DNA from: Roseiarcus sp963835955
GTDB taxonomy: Bacteria; Pseudomonadota; Alphaproteobacteria; Rhizobiales; Beijerinckiaceae
Length of the DNA: 64,000 bases
Reading direction: 5' to 3'
NCBI GenBank assembly: GCA_963835955.1
Contig: CAWIHZ010000009.1
Span: 13,313 to 77,312 of the forward strand
The translations under genes were made by a program, and so were the position numbers. Numbering within the stretch: position 1 is the first letter of the stretch; each line of letters starts with the position of its first letter. The notes below the pieces were generated by a model. That model did not search any database and was not told the DNA's origin. It was given only the letters and a program-made list of their open reading frames with translations. Shown one piece after another: positions 41,732 through 50,418 of the stretch.

Positions 41732-43760
41732 GTGCGATTGACGAAGATATCTTCGATCAAGCGTGTGTATAGTGTCGCAGACGCCGCGCGACTTAAGGCG
41801 TCGGGGGAGTCGCAACGGCGTAGCGTCATGGCGAGGATTCCGCAAGAGTTCGCGCGTTCGCCCGGCGCGCTTCGTCAAGCGAACGCTGATCAGCCTTTCG
41901 ACCGCGCCGCGCTTCGAAGCGACAAACCGGTCGAACGCGGCGCGTCTTCGTTGCCGGCCGAACTTGAATTTCTCGCCCGGCAAGGGGCTTCCCCCGAGGA
42001 ATTGCTCGAGGCGATTGGCGCGGCGCCCAAGGGCGTGCGCCCGGTCGATAGTCTGCTCGGCGAAGGGATCGTGCGGGAAGAGGACTATTATCGAGCCCTG
42101 GCGCGGCATCTGGGGTGCGAATTTTATTCCGGCCAGTCGCCGTTCTCGACCGACTTCGACGCCGCGCGGGGGTTGCGATGCGGCGTCGCCCCGCTCGAGT
42201 GGCGAAGCCAGGGCGCCCGCGCGGTCATCGCGCCGCGCGCGCAATCGGTGCGGCCGCTGATCGAAATGGCGCAGTCCGGGCGAATTCGTTCCGGCTCGTT
42301 CGCGGTGACCTCGCCGCAACGTTTCGCCGCTCTGGTGCGCCAGCATCGCGGCGAGGCGGTCCTTGATGACGCGCTCGGCCGTTTGCCGCGCGATCTCTCG
42401 GCAAGGAGCGGATTGAGCGCCAGGCAAACTGGCGCGGCCGCCGCGCTCGCGGCAATCGGATTCGCCATCGCTGTGGGAAACTTCAGCGTCCTGCACACGA
42501 TTGCGTCCGCCGCGCTTTGGCTGGTTTTTTCCGCGGCGATCGTCGCCCGCTCGATGGCCTCCGTCGCCAACGACGAGAAGATTCGACCCGCCTTGCTCTC
42601 CGACGACGAGCTTCCAGTCTATACTGTCGTCGCCGCGCTTTACGGGGAAGCGGACGTTGTCGAGGATCTAATCACGGCCTTCGACGCCTTCGACTATCCA
42701 AAGTGCAAACTCGACATCAAGCTGGTGGTCGAGCGACGCGACCTTGAGACCTTGTCCCGCATCGCCGAATTGCGGTTGCCAGCCCGCTATGAAGTGATCG
42801 TTGCGCCGCCAGGCGACCCTTCGACAAAACCGCGGGCGCTCAATATCGCATTGGCGTGCGCGCGCGGCGAGCTTCTGGCCGTTTACGATGCGGAAGACGC
42901 GCCGTCGCCAGATCAATTGCGATTTGCCGCGTCGCGCTTCGCCGCGAAGAAGAATCTCGACTGTCTGCAGGCGCGGTTGAGGATTCGAAATTGCGACGAT
43001 TCGTGGCTGTCGACGCTTTTTTCGCTCGAATACGCGGCCTTGTTCGATCTGATCAATCCCGGACTGTGCGCGCTCGGGCTGCCGGTCGCCCTTGGCGGCA
43101 CGTCCAACCATTTCCGCGTCGCTCACGCTCGAGAGCGTCGGCGGCTGGGACGAGTGGAACGTGGCGGAGGACGCCGACCTCGGCGTTAGGCTGGCGCGGT
43201 TCGGCTATCGCGTGGAAAGTCTCGATTCCGACACCTCGGAGGAGGCGCCGCATGAATTCGCGAACTGGTTTCGGCAACGCGTGCGCTGGCAGAAGGGCTG
43301 GATGCAGACTTGCATCGTGCATTCGCGCCAGCCCGCCCGTTTCGTGCGAGACCTCGGCTCAGGCCGGGCCGCGGCCGCAGCGACTCTGATTGGCGGCGCC
43401 GTCGTCAGCGCCCTGTTCTGGCCGGCGTTCGCGATTGACGTCGTTTGGCGCCTGCTGTCGGTTAGAGTCGGCGATCTCACGCCCTGGCGCGAGGCAAGCG
43501 ACGTTTTCACTTATATCCTCGCGCTTGCCGGGGTTTGGGCCATTGTCCTTCCGACGATCGTCGCCGCCGAACAGCGTCGACTTCGGGTGGCGCCACGGAC
43601 GCTCGCCTTAATGCCGATCTACTATCTCCTCGTGTCGGCCGCGGCCTGGGCGGCGATTTTCGACCTTGTGGTTCGACCCCACCATTGGGCAAAGACGGCG
43701 CATGGCCGAACGCAGGGGCGGACGGCGGACAGGGTCGCCTTGCGACCCAGTCCGACCTGA
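41732..43760 (+). pseudogene. Family 2 glycosyltransferase with an N-terminal MshEN-like domain, one frameshift
   Basis: About 675 residues across a frameshift near 43120. The first ~200 residues resemble the MshEN/GspE-N fold (LEFLARQGASPEELLEAIGA ... VDSLLGEGIVREEDYYRALA). Then come two membrane segments (AAALAAIGFAIAVGNFSVL and TIASAALWLVFSAAIV) and the GT2 core: VYTVVAALYGEADVVEDLIT, the DxD-like YDAEDAPSPDQ, and in the second frame LTLESVGGWDEWNVAEDADL and the QxxRW motif QRVRWQKGWM, followed by C-terminal helices. Removing one base in 'gcgtcgctcac' joins the frames. Probably exports or makes a surface polysaccharide. Confidence 0.82.
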
Positions 43761-43844
43761 GCAGCCAACCAGCGCGATCGCGTTGAAGGACTCGACGCTT
43801 GCGCCCGGCGCATTCTTGAACTAGGGGCGTGCGTTTTCGATGGG

Positions 43845-44096
43845 ATGAGGAGCAAGCGCTTGCCCGAGGCCGCGCCGATCAACTGGACCAACGCCGTGAC
43901 GCTGTTCAGCGTCGCCATTCTCGTCGGCACCGAACTCATCGGCGCGGGCGCCGCCGCCGGATGGGCGATCGGAGGGCTGTTCCAGCTCGGCGAGCCGATC
44001 ACCCATATCCTCGAGGGCGTACTCATTCTCGCCGCGCTGACCGGACTGACCTATTTCCTGCGCGCGGCGCTGGCGCACGAGCCGATCCGCGGCTAG
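43845..44096 (+). CDS. Small two-helix membrane protein, unknown function
   Basis: 83 residues. Two hydrophobic segments: about 17-45 (AVTLFSVAILVGTELIGAGAAAGWAIG) and 50-72 (ITHILEGVLILAALTGLTYFLR). No known motif recognised. Codon use looks like a real gene and the frame is intact. It is 84 bp after the glycosyltransferase. Confidence 0.65.
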   Translation: MRSKRLPEAAPINWTNAVTLFSVAILVGTELIGAGAAAGWAIGGLFQLGEPITHILEGVLILAALTGLTYFLRAALAHEPIRG

Positions 44097-44291
44097 GCCG
44101 GAACTTCTCTTTTTCGCCAGACCGGCGCGCATTTCGCGATCGATGCGATGGGACGCCAACGCGAGATGGCGAAGAAGGCGTCCACGACCTGGCCAGGCTT
44201 AAGGGGCGGCGCGGCTTGCCCGGACTCGAAAGGCGTCGGCATCGGCGAAAGGCTTAGAATTGCGACAAGGCGCCCGAGCGCCTGAATTCGG

Positions 44292-45059
44292 CTATCCGTC
44301 GACGCCAAGCCGCTCGATCAGCGCCTTCAGCGTCGCCACGGTCGAGGCATCCGCTTCGCCGTCGACCCGCCCGGGACGGAAATGACGCTGAAAGGCGGCG
44401 AGCGCGCAGCGGGTCTGACGGTCATAGATCCCGGTCAGCTCCACGCCGTAGCCGTAAAGCGCCAGCATCGCCTGCAGCGCGCGCACCGGCGGGCCTTCCT
44501 CCTCATGGCCGAAAATGGGGCCGCCGCGCAAGGGCGCAGGTTCGGTCCATGAGCCGACGCCCTCGCGCCACAGCCTCTCCCAGGGAAAGGCCTCGCCCGG
44601 ATCGCGTTTGCGCGCCGGGGCGACGTCCGAATGGGCCAGCACCCGTTCAGGCGCTATTCGCAAGCGCGCGCAGAGCTCGCGCGCCAGCGCTATCGTCGCC
44701 GCGATCTGACGATCCGGAAAGGGCGGCGAACCGCCGTCGTGGCCGGGATTGACGATCTCGATCCCGATCGAGGCGGAGTTGAGATCGCTCTCGCCCTTCC
44801 AGTGCGCCCGGCCGGCGTGCCAGGCGCGCGCGCTCTCGGCGACCAGCTGATCGATCGCGCCATCGTCCCAGATGAGATAATGCGCCGACACCTCGGAGGC
44901 GGGATCGACGAGCCGCGCCAGCGCCGCTTCGCCGGTCGGCATGCCGGTATAGTGCAAAATGAGGCAGTCGGGCCGAGCGTGGCCGCGGCGCTGGCCGTAG
45001 TTGGGCGAGGCGATGAAGCGCCGGGCGAGGAGGCTGTCGGGGGCGCGCGCGTGCGGCAT
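44292..45059 (-). CDS. ampD: N-acetylmuramoyl-L-alanine amidase, AmpD-like, with peptidoglycan-binding domain
   Basis: 255 residues. The amidase_2 domain has the zinc ligands in LILHYTGM (His), AWHAGRAHWKGESDLNSASI (His region, with conserved SIGIEIVNPG) and AHSDVAPARKRDPG (Asp/His region). Residues ~185-250 are a PG_binding_1 domain (VRALQAMLALYGYGVELTGI ... LAAFQRHFRPGRVDG). I see no signal peptide, which fits a cytoplasmic AmpD recycling anhydro-muropeptides. It could also be a released cell-wall hydrolase. Confidence 0.9.
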   Translation of the reverse strand: MPHARAPDSLLARRFIASPNYGQRRGHARPDCLILHYTGMPTGEAALARLVDPASEVSAHYLIWDDGAIDQLVAESARAWHAGRAHWKGESDLNSASIGIEIVNPGHDGGSPPFPDRQIAATIALARELCARLRIAPERVLAHSDVAPARKRDPGEAFPWERLWREGVGSWTEPAPLRGGPIFGHEEEGPPVRALQAMLALYGYGVELTGIYDRQTRCALAAFQRHFRPGRVDGEADASTVATLKALIERLGVDG

Positions 45060-45131
45060 GAGCCGGACTTAGCCGATTCCCGGCGGCCGGAGGAAGGTCG
45101 AATGGCCGGGCGGCGCGGTCCGGCCGGTTGA

Positions 45132-45168
45132 ACGAAAACGGCCCGCGCGCTCCTGGCGGCGGGCCGTC
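45132..45168 (-). terminator. Intrinsic terminator of the lipoprotein gene
   Basis: On the minus strand, ACGGCCCGC and GCGGGCCGT form a 9-bp stem around a GC-rich loop, followed by TTTTCGTTC. It is directly downstream of the lipoprotein gene and upstream of the amidase gene. Confidence 0.7.
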
Positions 45169-45184
45169 GTCAACGCCTGGGCGA

Positions 45185-45493
45185 TCAATAGAAGGCGGTG
45201 CAAACCCGGTTGCCGTTGTAGTCATAGGACCACTGAGCGCAACGGTGGGGACCGCCGTAATAGGGCCCAGGCGGCGTCGCCGCAGCGCCGATCAGCGCTC
45301 CGGAACCCGCTCCGATCGCCGCGCCCGCGAGCGTGCTGCCGGCGTTGCCGCCGGAGACCGCCGAGCCGACGAGAGCGCCTGCTCCCGCGCCAAGCGCGCC
45401 GCCGACGAGGGCATTCTGCTGTTGCGGAGTTTCGCAGCCCGCGACCGAGAGGCCGGCGGCAAGAGCCAGCGAAACCGTGAGAATTCTCATCAT
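45185..45493 (-). CDS. Glycine-zipper outer-membrane lipoprotein
   Basis: 102 residues. The signal peptide ends in a lipobox (LSVAGC, Cys at 19). The mature part is Gly/Ala-rich with GxxxG-type zippers (GGALGAGAGALVGSAVSGGN and GAAIGAGSGALIGAA), as in the rickettsial 17-kDa antigen/SmpA-like lipoproteins. The tail holds two Cys (RCAQWSYDYNGNRVCTAFY), which may form a disulfide. Located in the cell envelope, role unknown. A terminator follows. Confidence 0.85.
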   Translation of the reverse strand: MMRILTVSLALAAGLSVAGCETPQQQNALVGGALGAGAGALVGSAVSGGNAGSTLAGAAIGAGSGALIGAAATPPGPYYGGPHRCAQWSYDYNGNRVCTAFY

Positions 45494-46087
45494 GTGATCC
45501 GTCTCCTATCCCTCTCGCCCAAGGGGGCGGCGCAGTCGGCTCGAATTCGATTTCCGCGGTCGCGTCCGGGCGCCCGCGCGGGCGGGCAAGACCCCGCTTG
45601 CCTGTACAATCCCATAAACTTGGCCAAGCTGCAATGAACGGCTCGCCCGAGGGCGGACTCCCAAATTGCCAAGGGTTCGTTGACCAAACGGGCTCGAAGG
45701 GCGTGAGGAGGGCGAAAGCCATGATCACGGGCGCGGGCGCGCGGCGCGGCATCTGGTCCCACGACGTCGAGAGACCGATGCGCCCCGGCCAAGACAGTCG
45801 AGGCGTCGACCGGCGGCCCCGGCCTCGGACCAGGGGCCAATCACGCGCGCGGCCGCGGGAGCCCGCCGATTCGCGCGGTCTCGCGGGTTTTGAGCAAAAT
45901 AGCAAGAGCGATCCAGCGCGGTCAGCGACATCTCCGTCAAGCGCTGCGCGCTGACACGTGACCCGACTTGGCGTAATATGGACTGCGTCACGGGAAGGGC
46001 CGCGTTCATTGCATCCGGAGCGGAGTGGACAAGGCGGCCGATCGAGACGCGGCCATCGGCCTTAACAGCGGGTTTCGGATCTAGACG
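45494..46087. other. Long gap between the lipoprotein and tspO genes
   Basis: About 590 bp. Open frames exist on both strands, but their composition (Arg/Pro-rich, no motifs) is that of chance frames in GC-rich DNA. It must hold the divergent promoters of both genes. I could not pick out convincing -35/-10 pairs. Confidence 0.5.
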
Positions 46088-46585
46088 ATGACGCTAACCG
46101 AAAGTCCTTCGCTCGGACGCAGCGCCGCCTTTGGCGCGTTGGCGATCGCGCTTGTGGCCGCCGCCGCGGCGCTGGGCAATATTGCGACCTTTCCCAATCT
46201 CGCTCCCTGGTACGAGGGGCTGGCGAAACCGTTCTTCAGTCCGCCGAATTCCGTGTTCGGGCCGGTTTGGACGGCGCTTTATGCACTGATGGCTTTCGCC
46301 CTATGGAGAATTATGCGCCGTCCCGCCGCTGCCCCGGGCCGGAACGCGGCGATCGGCGTCTTTCTTGCTCAACTGGCGTTCAACGTCGCTTGGCCGTTCC
46401 TGTTTTTCGCGGCGCGCAGCCCTTTGCTCGGGCTCATCGACATCATTCCGCAACTGGCCTTGATCATCGCGGCGATCGTCGCGTTTTGGCGGATAGACCG
46501 TCTCGCGGCGCTCTGCCTTTGTCCGCTCCTCGCATGGGTTGCGTTCGCCGGCCTGCTCAATTTGGCGATCTGGCGGCTCAACTGA
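46088..46585 (+). CDS. tspO: TspO/MBR family membrane protein
   Basis: 165 residues, five predicted helices. Signature blocks: FPNLAPWYEGLAKPFFSPPN, then PVWTALYALMAFALWRI and LAQLAFNVAWPFLFFAARSP. Binds tetrapyrroles; in alphaproteobacteria it influences porphyrin traffic and stress-dependent gene expression. Start at the ATG at 46088. A lone gene here. Confidence 0.92.
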   Translation: MTLTESPSLGRSAAFGALAIALVAAAAALGNIATFPNLAPWYEGLAKPFFSPPNSVFGPVWTALYALMAFALWRIMRRPAAAPGRNAAIGVFLAQLAFNVAWPFLFFAARSPLLGLIDIIPQLALIIAAIVAFWRIDRLAALCLCPLLAWVAFAGLLNLAIWRLN

Positions 46586-46734
46586 CTTGCCCGCTCGGCA
46601 AGTTGCGCCCGAAACTGGGCTTCGCCGCGCTTGACGAGGGGCGCCTGGTTCGAGCTTGCCCCTGCTGCGAATCCTGTCGGCGCATCCTTCCGCCATGCCG
46701 CGATCCCGCGGAGCGCCTCTCGCCATTCCCGCCG

Positions 46735-47592
46735 TCACTTCTGCGGCGACGCGGTCCTGACATTGGCGTTGGTGTCGAGCGCCTTGAAGTTGGTGCTGCC
46801 GCTCGAGCAGGAGTCGGCGGGATTCGGCGTCGTGACGACCGCGATCGTGTGCCGCCGGCTGGCGGGAAAATTGGCCGGCGCGCAATAGACGAGCTCGTGA
46901 GAGAAGCCCTTCGCCGTCACCTGAAAGGTGTTCGCGACCTCCTGGAAGAGCCGCGGATCGGCCGCGCTATGGCAAAGATAGAGCCACAGCGTCGCCTCCG
47001 GGGCGAATTTGTTGCGCACGTCGTCGAGCGTGAACGTTGTCGTGTCGACCGTGATCGAGACGGAGCCGCTGTTTTCTCCGGCGCCGCCCCATTTTAGGGC
47101 GAAAGGATCCAGAATCGCCTTGGGCGAGAAGACCTGCGTCCAGCCGGTGTCGGGATGGGTGGCGAGCATAACATCGCTGCCGTCATCGAGAACCTGGCCC
47201 TGGAGCGCGATCAGGCTTGTCGTCCCATGCGAAAAAAAGTTGAGGCGGCTGATTTTCTTCGGCGCCTTCACGATCTTGAGCAGAAAGTCCCACGTGTCGG
47301 CGATCGCGATGCTGCCCGCGCCCGCCACGGCGAGAAAATCCGGGGTGCTCGGGAACCATTTGCCGGCGTGAATCTGCTGCAGCTCCTTCTGCGGGGTCCA
47401 ACTCGCGGGCTTCGGAAAGTCGCCGACGAGGCTGAGTTCCTGCGTGGCCGCGGGCCCAGTCGGCAAACGTTGCGGCGGCACGAATCCGATTGGGCCAGGT
47501 TTGGCGCCGCTGCCCTGAAGACCCGCCGGGGGCGCGTTCCGGCTCAGCGAGGCCGGTCGGCCGAGCGGATCGGCGGGCGTGGATTCGGCCAT
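46735..47592 (-). CDS. Unknown protein divergent from vgrG; candidate clan-CD-like effector
   Basis: 285 residues. I do not recognise a named family. The first ~60 residues are Pro/Ala-rich with no signal peptide. The core (about 85-260) has alternating strands and helices. A His lies in RLNFFSHGTTSLIALQG (His122), and a Cys follows a hydrophobic strand in TLWLYLCHSAADPRLFQEV (Cys207), then VTAKGF. This order, strand-SHG ... strand-Cys, is the layout of caspase-like (clan CD) peptidase folds such as CHAT or DUF4347 domains. The assignment is inference. It is transcribed away from vgrG, 103 bp apart, and could be the cargo of the VgrG spike. Confidence 0.6.
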   Translation of the reverse strand: MAESTPADPLGRPASLSRNAPPAGLQGSGAKPGPIGFVPPQRLPTGPAATQELSLVGDFPKPASWTPQKELQQIHAGKWFPSTPDFLAVAGAGSIAIADTWDFLLKIVKAPKKISRLNFFSHGTTSLIALQGQVLDDGSDVMLATHPDTGWTQVFSPKAILDPFALKWGGAGENSGSVSITVDTTTFTLDDVRNKFAPEATLWLYLCHSAADPRLFQEVANTFQVTAKGFSHELVYCAPANFPASRRHTIAVVTTPNPADSCSSGSTNFKALDTNANVRTASPQK

Positions 47593-47695
47593 GGAGCGCG
47601 GCGCCTCGCTAGCGTCTTCGGGCGAATGATGTAACTATTTTGCCGGGGCGTAAAGCATTGCGGCGCGCAACGAAACATCAGGAGGGCAGGTCTTC

Positions 47696-49666
47696 ATGGC
47701 TGACAATCCGACGCAGGACGGGCGGACCGGAAAACTCGCGACGCCGCTCGGCAAGGACAAATTGTGCCTGACGCGCTTCGAGGGAACGGAAGCGATGGGC
47801 GAACTGTTCGAATTCCGCATCGAAGCGGTGAGTCCGGACGCCAATATCGATTTCAACCAGGCGCTCGGCCAGAATTGCAGCGTTCATCTCGAGACCGCGG
47901 ATAACGTTGGCCGCGATTTCAGCGGCGTCCTGACCGAGGCGCGGTGGATTGGCACGCGCCTCGACCTTCACGTCTATAGTCTCGTCCTGCGGCCCTGGCC
48001 GTGGCTCATGTCGCTGCGCTCGGACTGCCGCATCTTCTCGAACATGTCGCCCAAGGAGATCATCAAGAAAGCTCTCGGGGACAGTGCTTTCGGCCCGATC
48101 GTCGACCTGATGTCGGAGGAATACCCGACGCTGGAATACACGGTTCAGTACCGCGAAACGGATCTCAATTTCGCTCTGCGCCTGATGGAGAAATATGGAA
48201 TTTACTATTACTTCAAATTCGACAAGGGCGATGGGAGTTCCCCGAGCAAACACTCCATCGTGCTCGCCGACTCGACCACCCACGAAACTCTGCCCGCGCC
48301 GACCTCGGTCCTCTATCTGCCGCCGACCGCGGTCGGTCGCCGCGACATCCAGCAGCTCAACACCTGGAGCAGGATGCAGGGGATGGCGGCGGGCGTCTTT
48401 CAGCTCAACGACTACGATTACAACAAGCCCGACAAAGACCTCCTGGCCCACCGGTCGTTTCCCTACGCTTATGACAAAGGGAGCTTTGTTTACGACTATG
48501 CCGGCGGTTACGACGACAAGGATTTCGGCGAGCGGCTGACGCAGGTGAGGCTCGACGCCGAGCGGCATGGGGAGCGCTGCACCGCCGGCGGTTATGCGCC
48601 GTCGCTGACGCCGGGATTCACGATCCAGAGAACGTCCACCGACGGAGACCCGCAGGACGAAAACTACCTCATCCTGCGCTGCAGCCATTGGTACGGCGAC
48701 CAGGCCTACGCGGCGGCCGGCGCCGCGGCCGGCGATTCCGACGGTTCCTATTCGGGGACCTTCGAACTTTCCCGCAGCTCGATTCCCTATCGCATGCCGC
48801 TGCGCACGCGACGTCCGGTGATCATCGGTTCGCAGCCGGCCAAAGTCGTCAGCCGGGACAATCAAGAAATCGACGTCGACAAACTGGGGCGCGTGCTGGT
48901 CGAATTCTACTGGGACGCCCCGCGCAGCGGCGGCAAAACGCCGTCGCGCCGGGTGCGCGTCGGCCAGTTCTGGGCGGGCGCCGTTCGCGGCGTCTTATTC
49001 ATTCCCCGCGTCGGCGATGAAGTGATGGTCGAATACGAGAACGGCGACCCCGACCGGCCGATCATCGTCGGTTCGGTCTATAACGGCAACAACACAGTGC
49101 CTACGAAATTGCCAGACAATAAGACGCATTCGGGAATATTGACCCTTTCGAGCCCGAATAGCCCCGAAGGTTACCACATGCTGTTGTTCGAGGACAAAGC
49201 CGGCCAGGAATTCGTCAAGCTTCGCTCGCAGAGGGATCTGATGTTCAAGGCCCTCCGCAACGAGCAGCGCGACATCGGCGGCAGCCAGACCGAGAACGTC
49301 GGCGGCGATGAGACCATCAACGTCGGCGGGCCTACCGGCGGCGGGAATTTCACTCTCAACGCCTTCCAGACCGCGACGATCAATGTCGGCCCGGTCGGCG
49401 CGGGAACCCAGATCACGATGGACGCGTCGAGCATCACGCTGAGCGTCGGGCCCGGCGGGTTGGCGGCCCAAATCAGGATGGACGCGAGCGGCGTGACGAT
49501 CAGTGGGACTCCCGTCTCGCAGTTGATGGTCCAATCCACGGGCATTCAGACCATGACCCCGATGCTGAACTTCGCAATCGGCCCGGCGATTTTCGCCGGG
49601 CCGGTGACGATTCCGCTCGCCAACATCGGCGCCGGAACGGTCGGCGGCGTGGCGCCGCTCGTGTAA
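47696..49666 (+). CDS. vgrG: Type VI secretion spike protein VgrG
   Basis: 656 residues, start at ATG 47696 behind GGAGGG. Domains: gp27-like (about 20-330, with FEFRIEAVSPDANIDFNQAL and YTVQYRETDLNFALRLMEKY), the gp5-type OB fold (about 380-465, VDKLGRVLVEFYWDAPRSGG, VGQFWAGAVRGVLFIPRVGD, VEYENGDPDRPIIVGSVYN), then a beta-helix needle with repeated short units (GGSQTENVGGDETINVGG) and a Gly/Pro-rich tip. No extra effector domain is fused at the C-terminus. No tss genes are in the window, so this is an orphan VgrG that would serve a T6SS encoded elsewhere. Confidence 0.94.
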   Translation: MADNPTQDGRTGKLATPLGKDKLCLTRFEGTEAMGELFEFRIEAVSPDANIDFNQALGQNCSVHLETADNVGRDFSGVLTEARWIGTRLDLHVYSLVLRPWPWLMSLRSDCRIFSNMSPKEIIKKALGDSAFGPIVDLMSEEYPTLEYTVQYRETDLNFALRLMEKYGIYYYFKFDKGDGSSPSKHSIVLADSTTHETLPAPTSVLYLPPTAVGRRDIQQLNTWSRMQGMAAGVFQLNDYDYNKPDKDLLAHRSFPYAYDKGSFVYDYAGGYDDKDFGERLTQVRLDAERHGERCTAGGYAPSLTPGFTIQRTSTDGDPQDENYLILRCSHWYGDQAYAAAGAAAGDSDGSYSGTFELSRSSIPYRMPLRTRRPVIIGSQPAKVVSRDNQEIDVDKLGRVLVEFYWDAPRSGGKTPSRRVRVGQFWAGAVRGVLFIPRVGDEVMVEYENGDPDRPIIVGSVYNGNNTVPTKLPDNKTHSGILTLSSPNSPEGYHMLLFEDKAGQEFVKLRSQRDLMFKALRNEQRDIGGSQTENVGGDETINVGGPTGGGNFTLNAFQTATINVGPVGAGTQITMDASSITLSVGPGGLAAQIRMDASGVTISGTPVSQLMVQSTGIQTMTPMLNFAIGPAIFAGPVTIPLANIGAGTVGGVAPLV

Positions 49667-49676
49667 AGGGCCGCAG

Positions 49677-50282
49677 ATGTCCTCGCGCATCCGCTTCGGC
49701 TCCGCGCGCAACGTGTTCGAGGCGTTCAGCGACTTGAGCTACGCCGCGGCGCCGCCCGCGGACGATTCCGCGCCGCTGGACTACGCGCGCGCTCTTCTCG
49801 CCTCGCCGCGCCCGACCGACGCCATCGTCTTTATCGCCCATCTGCTTCCGCGCCGGGAGGCGGTATGGTGGGCGATCCAGTGCGTTCGCGCCATGCTCGG
49901 CGCAAGCGCCGACGACGGGGCCCTTCGCGCCGCCGACGCCTGGGTGCGCGCGCCGGAGGAGGACCATCGCAACGCCGCCCTCGCCGTCGCCAACGCCGCG
50001 GATCAACGCGTCGCCACGACCTGGCTCGCTTTCGCCGCCGCCTGGTCGGGCGGCAGCATCACGCCTCCCGATCAAAAGCCGATGCCGGCGCCGACCTCGG
50101 CTTGCGCGAAAGCGGCGCAGACGGCGGTCCTCATGGCGGCCTCAGCCGGCGATCCGCTCGGGGTCGTGCAGAAAATCGCGGCCTGCGCGCAAGCCGGCAT
50201 TCGATTCGCCGACGGCGGCGACGCGACGGTGATCATGGCGCAGGGGTCGCCGACGAAGACCTCCGCGACGACCTCGCGCTGA
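49677..50282 (+). CDS. DUF6931-like protein linked to vgrG
   Basis: 201 residues, 10 bp after vgrG and probably co-transcribed. It reads RIRFGSARNVFEAFSDLSYA, LDYARALLASPRPTDAIVFI and LLPRREAVWWAIQCVRAML, which I associate with the DUF6931 family found beside VgrG/PAAR genes. Mostly helical, no signal peptide. It could be an adaptor that loads cargo on VgrG, or an immunity-type partner of the divergent protein; neither is shown by sequence. The family call is from memory and should be treated as moderate. Confidence 0.65.
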   Translation: MSSRIRFGSARNVFEAFSDLSYAAAPPADDSAPLDYARALLASPRPTDAIVFIAHLLPRREAVWWAIQCVRAMLGASADDGALRAADAWVRAPEEDHRNAALAVANAADQRVATTWLAFAAAWSGGSITPPDQKPMPAPTSACAKAAQTAVLMAASAGDPLGVVQKIAACAQAGIRFADGGDATVIMAQGSPTKTSATTSR

Positions 50283-50418
50283 GACCTCGCTTCGAGGGTC
50301 AAACAAACGATCGCGCGTCATTCCGCTCTCGGCTAACGTATCGATCGGGCGGTTGGGTGAGAACGGGCGGCGGTCCGAAAGCGCTGGACGCCGGTCCTCG
50401 AACTTGAGGAAGATTTCC

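Noticed and set aside
44093..44308. A 71-codon minus-strand frame from a TTG after ampD
   Set aside because: Rare start, no ribosome site or motif. Cannot be told from chance.
47678..48865. A 395-codon minus-strand frame within vgrG
   Set aside because: Antisense shadow of the well-supported vgrG gene.
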